Assembly: GCF_003584135.1 (NCBI RefSeq)
Contig: NZ_QXFI01000006.1
Coordinates: 61,001 to 125,000 of the forward strand
Length of the DNA: 64,000 nt
Direction: 5' to 3'
Source: Flagellimonas pelagia
Lineage (GTDB): Bacteria > Bacteroidota > Bacteroidia > Flavobacteriales > Flavobacteriaceae
The notes below the pieces were generated by a model. The model did no database searches. It was not told the DNA's origin and was given only the letters and a program-made list of their open reading frames with translations. A program made the position numbers and the translations under genes. Numbering within the stretch: the stretch's first letter is position 1; each line of letters starts with the position of its first letter. Below are positions 17,402 to 25,229 of the stretch, piece after piece.

Positions 17402-18001
17402 ATGGATTTTTTACATCTGGCAGAACAACGTTACACAACAAAAAAATATAATCCCGATCAAAAAATACCCGAAGATCGAATACGTGCACTGAAGAACATA
17501 CTTCGGTTAAGTCCCTCTTCCATCAACAGTCAGCCATGGCGATTCGTATTTGTATCTGATGAAGCCATAAAAGAGGAGCTGGCCAAACAGTCTTTTTTCA
17601 ATGAGCAAAAGATCAAGGATGCCAGTCATTTGGTAGTGTTTACAGTAGTCAATGACATCAATAAGTTTGAGGAACAAATAGAAAAACATTTACAGCCGGG
17701 GAGTGTAGGATACTTCAAACAATTTTTAAAACCACTACCGGAAGATCAGATCAAATCATGGCTTTCGCACCAAGTATATTTATCCCTTGGCTTCTTTCTA
17801 GGAGCCTGTGCCTCAATGGGTATTGATTCCACACCTATGGAGGGCATCCAAAAGGAGGGATACGACTCCATTTTGAAACTGGATGGATATACCACTTTGT
17901 TTGCCGTTGCCATAGGATACCGCGATGAGGACGATGCCAATCAGCCAGCCTTAAAGCAAAAATCCAGGATGGATCTCGAAGCCGTGGTCCAATCCCTATA
18001 A
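17402..18001 (+). CDS. nitroreductase family NAD(P)H oxidoreductase
   Basis: A 199-residue FMN-dependent oxidoreductase of the NfsB-like nitroreductase family. Characteristic features are the N-terminal AEQRYTTKKYNPD, the FMN-contacting LSPSSINSQPWRFVFV, and the C-terminal GMDS-like block CASMGIDSTPMEGIQ with VAIGYRDEDD. Such enzymes reduce quinones and nitro compounds with NAD(P)H. It is divergent from an HxlR regulator and followed by two more quinone-handling genes in the same direction, so the group probably serves defence against electrophiles or quinone stress. Confidence 0.93.
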   Translation: MDFLHLAEQRYTTKKYNPDQKIPEDRIRALKNILRLSPSSINSQPWRFVFVSDEAIKEELAKQSFFNEQKIKDASHLVVFTVVNDINKFEEQIEKHLQPGSVGYFKQFLKPLPEDQIKSWLSHQVYLSLGFFLGACASMGIDSTPMEGIQKEGYDSILKLDGYTTLFAVAIGYRDEDDANQPALKQKSRMDLEAVVQSL

Positions 18002-18080
18002 CTCCCTATTTACATTTTAAAATATTGATACGGAAGACGCTGGGATCATCCGTCCAAATACTATTTTTTAAAACAAACCA

Positions 18081-18674
18081 ATGAAGCACTTACACATTAT
18101 CAACGCCCATCAATATTATCAAGGGATTGCCGAAGGAAAACTGACCAAAACCTTGGCAGAGACCACCAAGACTTTCTGTGAAGATCACGGATATACCTAT
18201 TCCGAAACCATAATTGAGGATGGGTATGACCCTGCGGAGGAAGTGGAAAAATATGTAAAGGCGGATTATATTGTATTGCATACGCCCGTCTATTGGTTCA
18301 ACACGCCTTGGATCCATAAAAAATACGTGGATGAGGTCTTCAATACCGGGTTGGCTTTGAGTAAATTGTTGAAAGATGATGGCCGTACCCGAAAGGATCC
18401 CTCCAAAAATTATGGCACTGGCGGGCTGATGCAGGGAAGAAAAATGACCATGGTAACTTCATGGAATGCCCCGGAAGAATTTTCGGGAAACAAAGATCAA
18501 TATTTATTGAGTGGAAAGACCGCAGACGATGTACTGTACAATGTTGGGGTCAATTACCGATTTTGCGGATATGAGGTGCTGCCCAATTTTCATTGTTTTA
18601 ATGTGATCAAAGATCCACAAATTGAGATGTATCTTCGCGATTACAGAAATCATCTCGAACACATCATAAAATAG
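18081..18674 (+). CDS. mdaB: MdaB-like NAD(P)H:quinone oxidoreductase
   Basis: A 197-residue flavodoxin-fold quinone reductase. The sequence follows MdaB: HIINAHQYYQGIAEGKLTKT at the start (flavin phosphate loop), HTPVYWFNTPWIHKKYVDEVF, RTRKDPSKNYGTGGLMQGRKMTMVTSWNAP, and NFHCFNVIKDP near the end. MdaB performs two-electron reduction of quinones and so avoids semiquinone radicals. It stands 79 bases after the nitroreductase and 22 bases before a YgiN-like gene; mdaB-ygiN is also a pair in E. coli, which supports the naming. Confidence 0.88.
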   Translation: MKHLHIINAHQYYQGIAEGKLTKTLAETTKTFCEDHGYTYSETIIEDGYDPAEEVEKYVKADYIVLHTPVYWFNTPWIHKKYVDEVFNTGLALSKLLKDDGRTRKDPSKNYGTGGLMQGRKMTMVTSWNAPEEFSGNKDQYLLSGKTADDVLYNVGVNYRFCGYEVLPNFHCFNVIKDPQIEMYLRDYRNHLEHIIK

Positions 18675-18696
18675 ATAAACCATTTACAACAGCATC

Positions 18697-18984
18697 ATGA
18701 AAGTATATGTAATTGCCATCATTACCAGTAAACCGGAATACGTTAGTGAGGTTAAAAATGCCTTGGTAGAGCTTATGGAGGAAACCCATAAGGAAGAAGC
18801 CTGTATTCAATATGACCTTCATCAGGACAAGGAGGATGAAAACCGATTCATCTTTTATGAGATTTGGGAAGATCAAGAAGGTTTGGACAAGCATAATGGA
18901 CAGCCCCACATTAAAAAATTCCAGGCTTTTGCCAACGGAAAACTGCAGGAAACCCCAGTGGTCATCAAGGCAAACAAGGTTTAG
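18697..18984 (+). CDS. putative quinol monooxygenase (YgiN/ABM domain)
   Basis: A 95-residue single-domain protein of the antibiotic-biosynthesis-monooxygenase (dimeric ferredoxin-like) fold. The pattern VIAIITSKPEYVSEVKNALVEL...EEACIQYDLHQDKEDENRFIFYEIWEDQEGLDKH is typical. YgiN oxidises menadiol, reversing MdaB chemistry, and the two genes are neighbours here as in enterobacteria. No signal peptide; cytoplasmic. Confidence 0.88.
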   Translation: MKVYVIAIITSKPEYVSEVKNALVELMEETHKEEACIQYDLHQDKEDENRFIFYEIWEDQEGLDKHNGQPHIKKFQAFANGKLQETPVVIKANKV

Positions 18985-19063
18985 TCTGTTGGTTTGATAA
19001 ACCCCCGAAAAAACCATTTCTGAATAAGGAGTTAATAATTGCATACAGCTCGATCAGATGCTG

Positions 19064-19071
19064 TAGTTTTG
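19064..19071 (+). promoter_or_regulatory. -7 element of the MscS-type channel gene
   Basis: TAGTTTTG matches TAnnTTTG. It ends 4 bases before the ATG at 19076, so the transcript would have almost no leader. A TTG at 19039-19041 is a possible -33 element (22-base spacer). Confidence 0.5.
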
Positions 19072-19075
19072 CACC

Positions 19076-20353
19076 ATGTTAGCGGAAATTATAGCCATGT
19101 ACAAGGATTGGGGGAGGTTGCTTTACGATTACCTCCTTAAAACAGGGATGGGGGAAGGTTTGGCTTCCTATATCAACCTGTTGATATTGTTGTTGGGAGT
19201 TTTGATCGTGGCCTTCGTGCTCGACCTGATCTTATGGAAGGTGTTGCGTGCGGTTTCCATCCGGTTGGCTCGTAAGTCGAAGAATAACTTTGACAATTTT
19301 TTAGTGATGCACCAGGTGCCCCGCTACGTGGCACATATATTTCCATTGGTGCTTCTACTTGAGTTTGTTCCAATTGCCTTCATGGATTTCGACTATGCTG
19401 GGACCATTGCGTTGAAGACCATCAAAATTCTTTTTGTATTCCTTACCCTGGTCATTTTTAGAAAATTCTTCAAAAGTACCAACGGCTATTTAAAAACATT
19501 GCCAAGGTTCAAGGATAAGCCCATCGACAGCTATGTGCAGGTGTTCATGATCTTTGCTTGGGTGGTGGGTATCCTTACCATATTTGCCATTGTGACCGAG
19601 ACCACGGTCTGGAAGTTTTTTACAGCATTGGGCGCCGCCTCGGCCATCATATTGCTCATTTTTAAAGATTCTATTTTGGGGCTGGTAGCCAGTATTCAGG
19701 TCACCATCAACGATATGGTACGGATAGGGGATTGGATCACTTTTGAAAAATATGGCGCCGATGGGGATGTGATCGAAATTTCCCTGGCCACGGTAAAGGT
19801 CCAGAATTTTGACAAGACCATTACCACCATCCCAACCTACGCTTTGATTTCGGATTCCTTCAAAAACTGGAGAGGGATGCAGGTATCGGGTGGAAGACGT
19901 ATCAAGCGGGCTTTGATCATCCGTCAAAAAAGCATACGGTTTTTGACCGAGAAGGATCTTGAGGCCTTAAGGAAAATCCAATTGGTTGAATCATACATCA
20001 ACACCAGAAGCGAACAGATTAATACCTACAATAGGGACAATAATATTGACAAAGCACTATTGGTGAACGGCCGCAACCTTACCAATTTTGGGGTATTCCG
20101 GAAATATGTCACCAATTATCTCCAAAACCACTCTGCCATCAACAAAAACATGACATTGATGGTACGGCAATTGGAACCTACCCCAAAAGGAATTCCTTTG
20201 GAAATTTACGCCTTCAGTTCTGATAAGCGTTGGGAGAACTACGAATATGTCATGGCAGATATCTTTGATCATCTACTAGCTGCCCTGCCTTATTTTTCTT
20301 TGGAAATTTTTGAATTCCCCACCTCCCTTACCACCGATATGTCCGAACATTGA
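19076..20353 (+). CDS. mechanosensitive ion channel family protein (MscS/YbdG type)
   Basis: A 425-residue inner-membrane protein. Five or so transmembrane helices occupy about 20-215; the pore-lining and beta-domain region of MscS follows (SAIILLIFKDSILGLVASIQVTINDMVRIGDWI, about 190-225, then KTITTIPTYALISDSFKNWRGM). The extended N-terminus and the C-terminal domain (KALLVNGRNLTNFGVFRKY...LMVRQLEPTPKGIPLEIYAF) match the YbdG-like branch rather than minimal MscS. Role: release of solutes or tension sensing at hypo-osmotic shock. It stands alone, with promoter directly in front. Confidence 0.92.
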   Translation: MLAEIIAMYKDWGRLLYDYLLKTGMGEGLASYINLLILLLGVLIVAFVLDLILWKVLRAVSIRLARKSKNNFDNFLVMHQVPRYVAHIFPLVLLLEFVPIAFMDFDYAGTIALKTIKILFVFLTLVIFRKFFKSTNGYLKTLPRFKDKPIDSYVQVFMIFAWVVGILTIFAIVTETTVWKFFTALGAASAIILLIFKDSILGLVASIQVTINDMVRIGDWITFEKYGADGDVIEISLATVKVQNFDKTITTIPTYALISDSFKNWRGMQVSGGRRIKRALIIRQKSIRFLTEKDLEALRKIQLVESYINTRSEQINTYNRDNNIDKALLVNGRNLTNFGVFRKYVTNYLQNHSAINKNMTLMVRQLEPTPKGIPLEIYAFSSDKRWENYEYVMADIFDHLLAALPYFSLEIFEFPTSLTTDMSEH

Positions 20354-20519
20354 TTTTGGATTTTTAAGTGGGTTTGTTCTAACCATTTTAATTGTGTTCT
20401 CCCAAAGGAAAGCTGAAGTACATATGGGTTAATCCATAATTATTGATAGACCATATCAAGAATAATCCAAAAGTTGTTCCTCGGAAACAAAAGGTACCAA
20501 TCTTGAAGGATTAAAGCCG

Positions 20520-20527
20520 TATTTTTG
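20520..20527 (+). promoter_or_regulatory. -7 element of the M28 peptidase gene
   Basis: TATTTTTG fits TAnnTTTG and lies 23 bases upstream of the ATG. No clear TTG is seen at the right distance, so this is modest evidence. Confidence 0.45.
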
Positions 20528-20550
20528 GAAAATACCAAACCAATAACATT

Positions 20551-22665
20551 ATGAATTGTAGAGTTTCCCTTAAATCAATTTTTTATTTTTCCATTGCATT
20601 ATTGACCAGTCACTTTGTGACAGCCCAAGATTGGAACGGATACACGGCCACATCCTTCCAGAATCAAGAAAAAATGGAAGCCATGTTACTCCAGAGCATG
20701 GATTTTCCCAGTTATAGGGAACACTTGAAAAAATTAACGGAAAGGCCCCATATTGCCGGTACACCCGCCAATGAAAAAGTAGCCGATTATATGGCAAAGG
20801 TCATGGAAGGAGCAGGGATGAAGGTGGATCGCTATCCTTATGACATTTATATGTCCACAGATGGAGGAACGTCCAGTATTGATCTTGTCACCCCAATTAG
20901 ATTGCCCCTCAACCAGCAGGAGTACATCATGCCAGAAGACCCTTTTTCTTCAGACCCTGCTTTGGGCAAAGGATGGAATGCCTATTCAGGAAGTGGCGAT
21001 GTGACTTCTACCGTTGTTTATGCCAATTATGGTACCAAGGAAGATTTTGAAAAGCTCATGGAAATGGGCATCGAGATCAAAGGAAAAATTGTAATCGCCC
21101 GTTATGGAGGAAACTTTAGGGGGTATAAGGCTAAGTTTGCCGAGCAATATGGCGCGGCAGGATTGATTATTTACACCGATCCGGCCGATAGTGGCTATAT
21201 GAAAGGGTTGGTGTATCCGAACGGGGTGTATTATGATGAAAGTGCCATACAAAGAGGTTCACTCCTCACAACCGATTATGAAGGGGACCCATTGACTCCT
21301 TTTGAACCTTCCCTACCATTGGATGGTAAAAAGAAAATTAAGCGGATGGACCCGTCCGAAGCCAGTTTGCACACTATCCCTGTCCTTCCCATTGCCTATG
21401 GTGCGGCCAAGGAGATTTTTGCAAGGATGAACGGAAAAGTGGTTCCTTCGGGTTGGCAAGGTGGCTTGCCGTATACCTATCGTTTGGAAGGTGGAGAAGG
21501 GCTCACCGTTCGGGTACAGGTAGACCAGAAAAAGGATTTTACACGGATCAATAATGTGGTGGGAACTTTTAAAGGTTCCGAATATCCGGATGAATGGATC
21601 ATCTTGGGCTGCCACTACGACGCCTGGGCCTTTGGGGCCACCGACCCGAACAGTGGTACGGCCATGCTTTTGTCTTTGAGCGAAGCTTTGGGCAAGATGG
21701 TGAAAGAAGGTAATTCCCCCAAACGATCCATACTTATTGCCCATTGGGATGCCGAGGAGCACGGTGTGATTGGATCATCGGAATGGGTGGAGCAAATGCG
21801 TGATGCATTGGGCGCCAAAGCGGTTGCCTATCTCAATTTTGATGGGGGTGTTTCCGGTAAAAATTTCGGGGCAGCTTCTTCCCCCACTTTAAAAGGTCTG
21901 GTGACCGAAATGGCCCATAAAGTGGATTATCCTTATACTGACAAAACGCTCTATGATCAATGGAGAGGGGCAAAGGAAACACCTTCCATCGGCAATTTGG
22001 GAGGAGGTTCTGACCATATCGGTTTTTATATGCATGTTGGCGTTCCCTCGCTAAGTGGAGGGTCTCACGGGCCTACGCTTTACCATACCAATTATGATGA
22101 TTTCCATTTTTATGAAACCTATGTGGATCCAGAATTTAAAATGGGTGGGACCATCGGACAATGGGCCGGCTTAATGGCACTGAGAATGGCCAATGCAGAG
22201 GTTATCCCTTATGATGTAAAACGGTATGCCACTGATTTGAAAGGTCATTTTGAAAATGCCATCAAAAAAATACAGCAGTTCGATAGTGGGTTTAAAGGTT
22301 TTGAAAAGGTCGATAAAGCCATTGCTGTCTTGGAAAAGAACACAACTGTCTTGGATGCAGCCTTGTCCAAAGCTCTGAGCGGGGATAAATTGTCCAAAAA
22401 GCAGCTTACAAGTATCAACCAGCAACTGATTGCCTTGGAGAAAAGTTTTATTGATGAAAAGGGCATGTATTACGGTTCTTGGTACAAATCCTTGTATGCC
22501 TCCACTGACCCGTTCAGTGGGTATGCCTCATGGATCTTACCGGGATTGGAATATGAAATATCACTTACCTCTACCGATAGGTTGGAGGAATGGGACCAAC
22601 GTTATGCCGCCGCCATCGAATCCTTGGCCAACAAAATATTGGTATTGGCGAACAGTTTGTCCTAA
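20551..22665 (+). CDS. M28 family metallopeptidase, glutamate carboxypeptidase II-like
   Basis: A 704-residue secreted di-zinc exopeptidase. A signal peptide ends near VTAQ (residue 26). A PA domain insert lies at about 120-290, the M28 catalytic core at about 330-555, and a C-terminal helical transferrin-receptor-like dimerisation domain at about 580-700. Zinc-site residues visible: H355 (GCHYDAW), D365 (TDPNSGT), E402/E403 (WDAEEHG), D431 (NFDGGVSG) and H489 (GSDHIGF). The architecture is that of human PSMA/NAALADase, releasing C-terminal residues from peptides. It is a single-gene unit closed by a strong terminator. Confidence 0.93.
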   Translation: MNCRVSLKSIFYFSIALLTSHFVTAQDWNGYTATSFQNQEKMEAMLLQSMDFPSYREHLKKLTERPHIAGTPANEKVADYMAKVMEGAGMKVDRYPYDIYMSTDGGTSSIDLVTPIRLPLNQQEYIMPEDPFSSDPALGKGWNAYSGSGDVTSTVVYANYGTKEDFEKLMEMGIEIKGKIVIARYGGNFRGYKAKFAEQYGAAGLIIYTDPADSGYMKGLVYPNGVYYDESAIQRGSLLTTDYEGDPLTPFEPSLPLDGKKKIKRMDPSEASLHTIPVLPIAYGAAKEIFARMNGKVVPSGWQGGLPYTYRLEGGEGLTVRVQVDQKKDFTRINNVVGTFKGSEYPDEWIILGCHYDAWAFGATDPNSGTAMLLSLSEALGKMVKEGNSPKRSILIAHWDAEEHGVIGSSEWVEQMRDALGAKAVAYLNFDGGVSGKNFGAASSPTLKGLVTEMAHKVDYPYTDKTLYDQWRGAKETPSIGNLGGGSDHIGFYMHVGVPSLSGGSHGPTLYHTNYDDFHFYETYVDPEFKMGGTIGQWAGLMALRMANAEVIPYDVKRYATDLKGHFENAIKKIQQFDSGFKGFEKVDKAIAVLEKNTTVLDAALSKALSGDKLSKKQLTSINQQLIALEKSFIDEKGMYYGSWYKSLYASTDPFSGYASWILPGLEYEISLTSTDRLEEWDQRYAAAIESLANKILVLANSLS

Positions 22666-22689
22666 AAAACTTAAAGATATCAAATGGAA

Positions 22690-22714
22690 AGCAGGCCTTT
22701 CGGCCTGCTTTTTT
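22690..22714 (+). terminator. intrinsic terminator
   Basis: AGCAGGCC (22690-22697), TTTC loop, GGCCTGCT (22702-22709) and a T run: a textbook terminator for the M28 gene. Confidence 0.92.
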
Positions 22715-22755
22715 ATAGCTTGTTTTAAGTAGGGTTGTGCACAGTTCGTGTTTCG

Positions 22756-23436
22756 TTATTCCTTATTTTTTTGTCGTTCCATTTCAAATGCCTCGCTCCT
22801 CTTTATTTGTTCTTCAAGATTCCATTCAAAATCGAATCTATTTTTAAGAAATTCCGCTATTGGCCCAAGCCCAATTTCAGCTCTTCTTTTATCTACATTT
22901 ATTGGGTCAAGTACAGGCCATACATTAAAACTTTTAGTTTCCGGATAGTATTTCATCTGACCCCCGTAGATTTGTAAATCCCCTCTTTCCGTTGCAATTC
23001 TATCCTCGGCTCTAACTAGAAAGCGAGGTTCCAGCTTTTTATCTTTTACAGCTTTTCTCATCATCGGAAGATATTTTATTCGGATTTCATTGTCCGAATG
23101 TTGAATGACATTGCATATCGTCCAATTTCCTTGTTCTCCGATCATTTCTTTTGTTGGCCAACCATACTTGTCAAGTATGGTCCTCACTTTTTTTTCATTG
23201 ACGATATGGTTCTTCTCATAGATCAATTGCTGTTCATTGTACTCCTTTGATTCCGCTCCGTAGATTCTCATTAAAGAATCCCTTAATCTTATTGGTGTTT
23301 GTTCCGTTTGCCAGATAGTGTCTAAAACTGCAATTAGGCTTTCAGTTTTATGAGCATTTGTTGTGATCTTTTTTGAACTGTTTTTGTTTGAGCAAGAAGT
23401 CGTAATAAGCAGAAGTAGTATGAAGAGAAATCTCAT
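22756..23436 (-). CDS. DUF6624-domain lipoprotein
   Basis: A 226-residue lipoprotein (lipobox ITTSC, C15). The central part matches the DUF6624 pattern: VRTILDKYGWPTKEMIGEQG, NVIQHSDNEIRIKYLPMMRKAV, and AEDRIATERGDLQIYGGQM. This domain is widespread in Bacteroidota, function unknown. A long Lys/Asn-rich N-terminal linker and a charged C-terminal helix surround it. It lies in a run of single, same-direction lipoprotein genes with no visible functional link. Confidence 0.8.
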   Translation of the reverse strand: MRFLFILLLLITTSCSNKNSSKKITTNAHKTESLIAVLDTIWQTEQTPIRLRDSLMRIYGAESKEYNEQQLIYEKNHIVNEKKVRTILDKYGWPTKEMIGEQGNWTICNVIQHSDNEIRIKYLPMMRKAVKDKKLEPRFLVRAEDRIATERGDLQIYGGQMKYYPETKSFNVWPVLDPINVDKRRAEIGLGPIAEFLKNRFDFEWNLEEQIKRSEAFEMERQKNKE

Positions 23437-23454
23437 TTTTGATTTTAAATTAGC

Positions 23455-23560
23455 TCTAAGCCAGGTTTGGTAATGAATGCAAACGGTCCGGTATAACTGT
23501 CAGCGGAATTAAAGTTACTGTTTTTTAGTTTTTAGCTAGGGGACAACATTGTTTTGGGGT
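23455..23560. other. distinctive intergenic block, possible recurrent element
   Basis: Between two minus-strand lipoprotein genes lies a non-coding block containing AACGGTCCGGTATAACTGTC followed by CAGCGGAATTAAAGTTACTG. It reads like a spacer type I associate with flavobacterial intergenic regions, but I cannot confirm recurrence, and no second copy is obvious in this window. Confidence 0.3.
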
Positions 23561-23564
23561 GTAT

Positions 23565-24161
23565 TTATTTTACAAAACCCACTACTTGATAGGGTTCCTT
23601 TGGGAAACCGTATAAGACTACTTTATCGTAGTCAATTTCCTTGATTGCCAACAAAATGACCCTATTTCCATTATCGTACAAAGTACCAAAATAGGTATCT
23701 TTTATTTTTTCCAATACAAGCTTTCTTCCTTCTTTTCCGAGCCTTTTGTTGAGTTCCTGTATTGTTATGCTGTCCAATGTTTGGTTGAATTTAAAATCCA
23801 GTATTTCGTTGTTCCATTCTATAAAAAACTGAAGCTTTTGGATTTCCTCTTCAGTTAATTCGGTCAAAGTAGGTGTTAGTCGCTCATAGTGTATGGTAAA
23901 TTCAGTGTATTCTGTTTTGGATTCGTTTTCACTGATTATGGTATGTGTTTTTCCCATCCGAAAAAATCGAATTCGATTTTCGTTGATGACTTCATTTTTA
24001 GTTTCCGACCATTTTTCGCTGTATAACAACTTCTTTTGCAAAAATCCATCTTTTAACTGGTCCAATATTTCATAATGAAATATTTGATCCCCTTCAAATT
24101 CGATGACCATCGGCTTTCCATAATATTTTCCATCGTTGATCATTAACCAAGTTCCGCTCAT
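23565..24161 (-). CDS. hypothetical protein
   Basis: I do not recognise this 198-residue protein. It begins MSGTWLMINDGKYYGKPMVIEF, a pattern seen in lipocalin-like or heme-binding-like beta-barrels where GTW opens the first strand. No signal peptide is present from this ATG. A long charged middle segment (TELTEEEIQKLQFFIEWNN) is helical. The C-terminus is beta-rich (NGNRVILLAIKEIDYDKVVLYGFP). It sits between two lipoprotein genes in the same direction. An alternative upstream non-ATG start with a signal peptide cannot be excluded, but I see no hydrophobic segment in frame. Confidence 0.7.
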   Translation of the reverse strand: MSGTWLMINDGKYYGKPMVIEFEGDQIFHYEILDQLKDGFLQKKLLYSEKWSETKNEVINENRIRFFRMGKTHTIISENESKTEYTEFTIHYERLTPTLTELTEEEIQKLQFFIEWNNEILDFKFNQTLDSITIQELNKRLGKEGRKLVLEKIKDTYFGTLYDNGNRVILLAIKEIDYDKVVLYGFPKEPYQVVGFVK

Positions 24162-24331
24162 TTTTGAATTGATAACTAATGTTCCATAAGTTAGGAATTT
24201 TAATCAAAAATTATGTGTTCCAGAAAAGTTGATCGATGTTATTTTTTGATTGGATAGCCAACGTGTACAAAAAGAGTTTTAGGGAAAAGATAAATCAATC
24301 ACTTTCAAGATGTTTCTATAAGCAGAAATTT

Positions 24332-25150
24332 TTACTTATTTTTTGCAATCCTAAATCCGAATCCGTCATTTCGTGTATCAGGTGGGGATTGGTATCTTAC
24401 TTCTGGCATATGAATGCCATATTCCAAAGGTTTTCCATTGGCATCTTGTGTTTCGTAATACCAACTCACCCCTTTGGAAATTTTATATGCGCCTTTGGGA
24501 GGTCCTTGCGGGTTTGTTTTGTTGATTAAACTATCTTTTTCTGGATTGTACCAATCAAAAACCCATTCCCCTATATTTCCGGTCATATCATAAATACCGA
24601 GTTCGTTTGGCTTGAGTAGTCCAACCTTATGAAAAGTACTATCCGAGTTTTCCCTGACCCAGCCTACTTCCACTGGGTCATTACTCCCGCTATATGTAAA
24701 GTTTTTACTTTTTCGCCCACCTTTTGCGGCATATTCCCATTCTGCTTCCGTTGGTAACCTTCCTCCAGCCCATTTGGCAAATTCGTTTGCTTCATCCCAA
24801 GTTGCCAACATGGGTTTTTCATCTTCCCATTGATAAAACACTTTTTTTCCGTAAGCATTTTCAATGGGTGCTTCCGGCATGCTTCTTCCGGTGCTTTTAC
24901 AAAATTCTTTGAATTGTTCCACAGTAATCTCATATTTACTGATGTAGAAGTCGCTAATTTCCACAAACCGGTGCGGGCTGGTAAAACCTGTAATGGTATC
25001 TCCTTTTGGACTGATGATTACTTGATTCTTACCTTGTTCAAAGGTTCCGCCTTTTACAAAGACCCATTCGATTTCCGTTTTATTCTGGTTTTGTTTGCAA
25101 GAAAGGAAAACCAGAATTCCTAATACTAGTAAAGTTTGTTTTTTTATCAT
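24332..25150 (-). CDS. SUMF1/FGE-sulfatase domain lipoprotein
   Basis: A 272-residue lipoprotein (lipobox LVFLSC, C18). The rest is one formylglycine-generating-enzyme-like (SUMF1/EgtB/PvdO) domain: VKGGTFEQG, FYISKYEITVEQFKEFC, PMLATWDEANEFAKWAGGRLPTEAEWEYAAKGG, YDMTGNIGEWVFDWY, and NDGFGFRIAK. The C-terminal segment ends GFGFRI with no Cys, where true formylglycine-generating enzymes carry their catalytic cysteine, so it is probably not a sulfatase activator. It resembles non-catalytic relatives such as GldK/J of the gliding and secretion machinery, but no gld neighbours are present. Confidence 0.88.
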   Translation of the reverse strand: MIKKQTLLVLGILVFLSCKQNQNKTEIEWVFVKGGTFEQGKNQVIISPKGDTITGFTSPHRFVEISDFYISKYEITVEQFKEFCKSTGRSMPEAPIENAYGKKVFYQWEDEKPMLATWDEANEFAKWAGGRLPTEAEWEYAAKGGRKSKNFTYSGSNDPVEVGWVRENSDSTFHKVGLLKPNELGIYDMTGNIGEWVFDWYNPEKDSLINKTNPQGPPKGAYKISKGVSWYYETQDANGKPLEYGIHMPEVRYQSPPDTRNDGFGFRIAKNK

Positions 25151-25229
25151 TTTTTGATTTTTGTTTGGTTTAATAACATGGGTTCAAGGGAGAATCATTG
25201 GAAAGATGTTTAGCTGCCATAATTAAATT

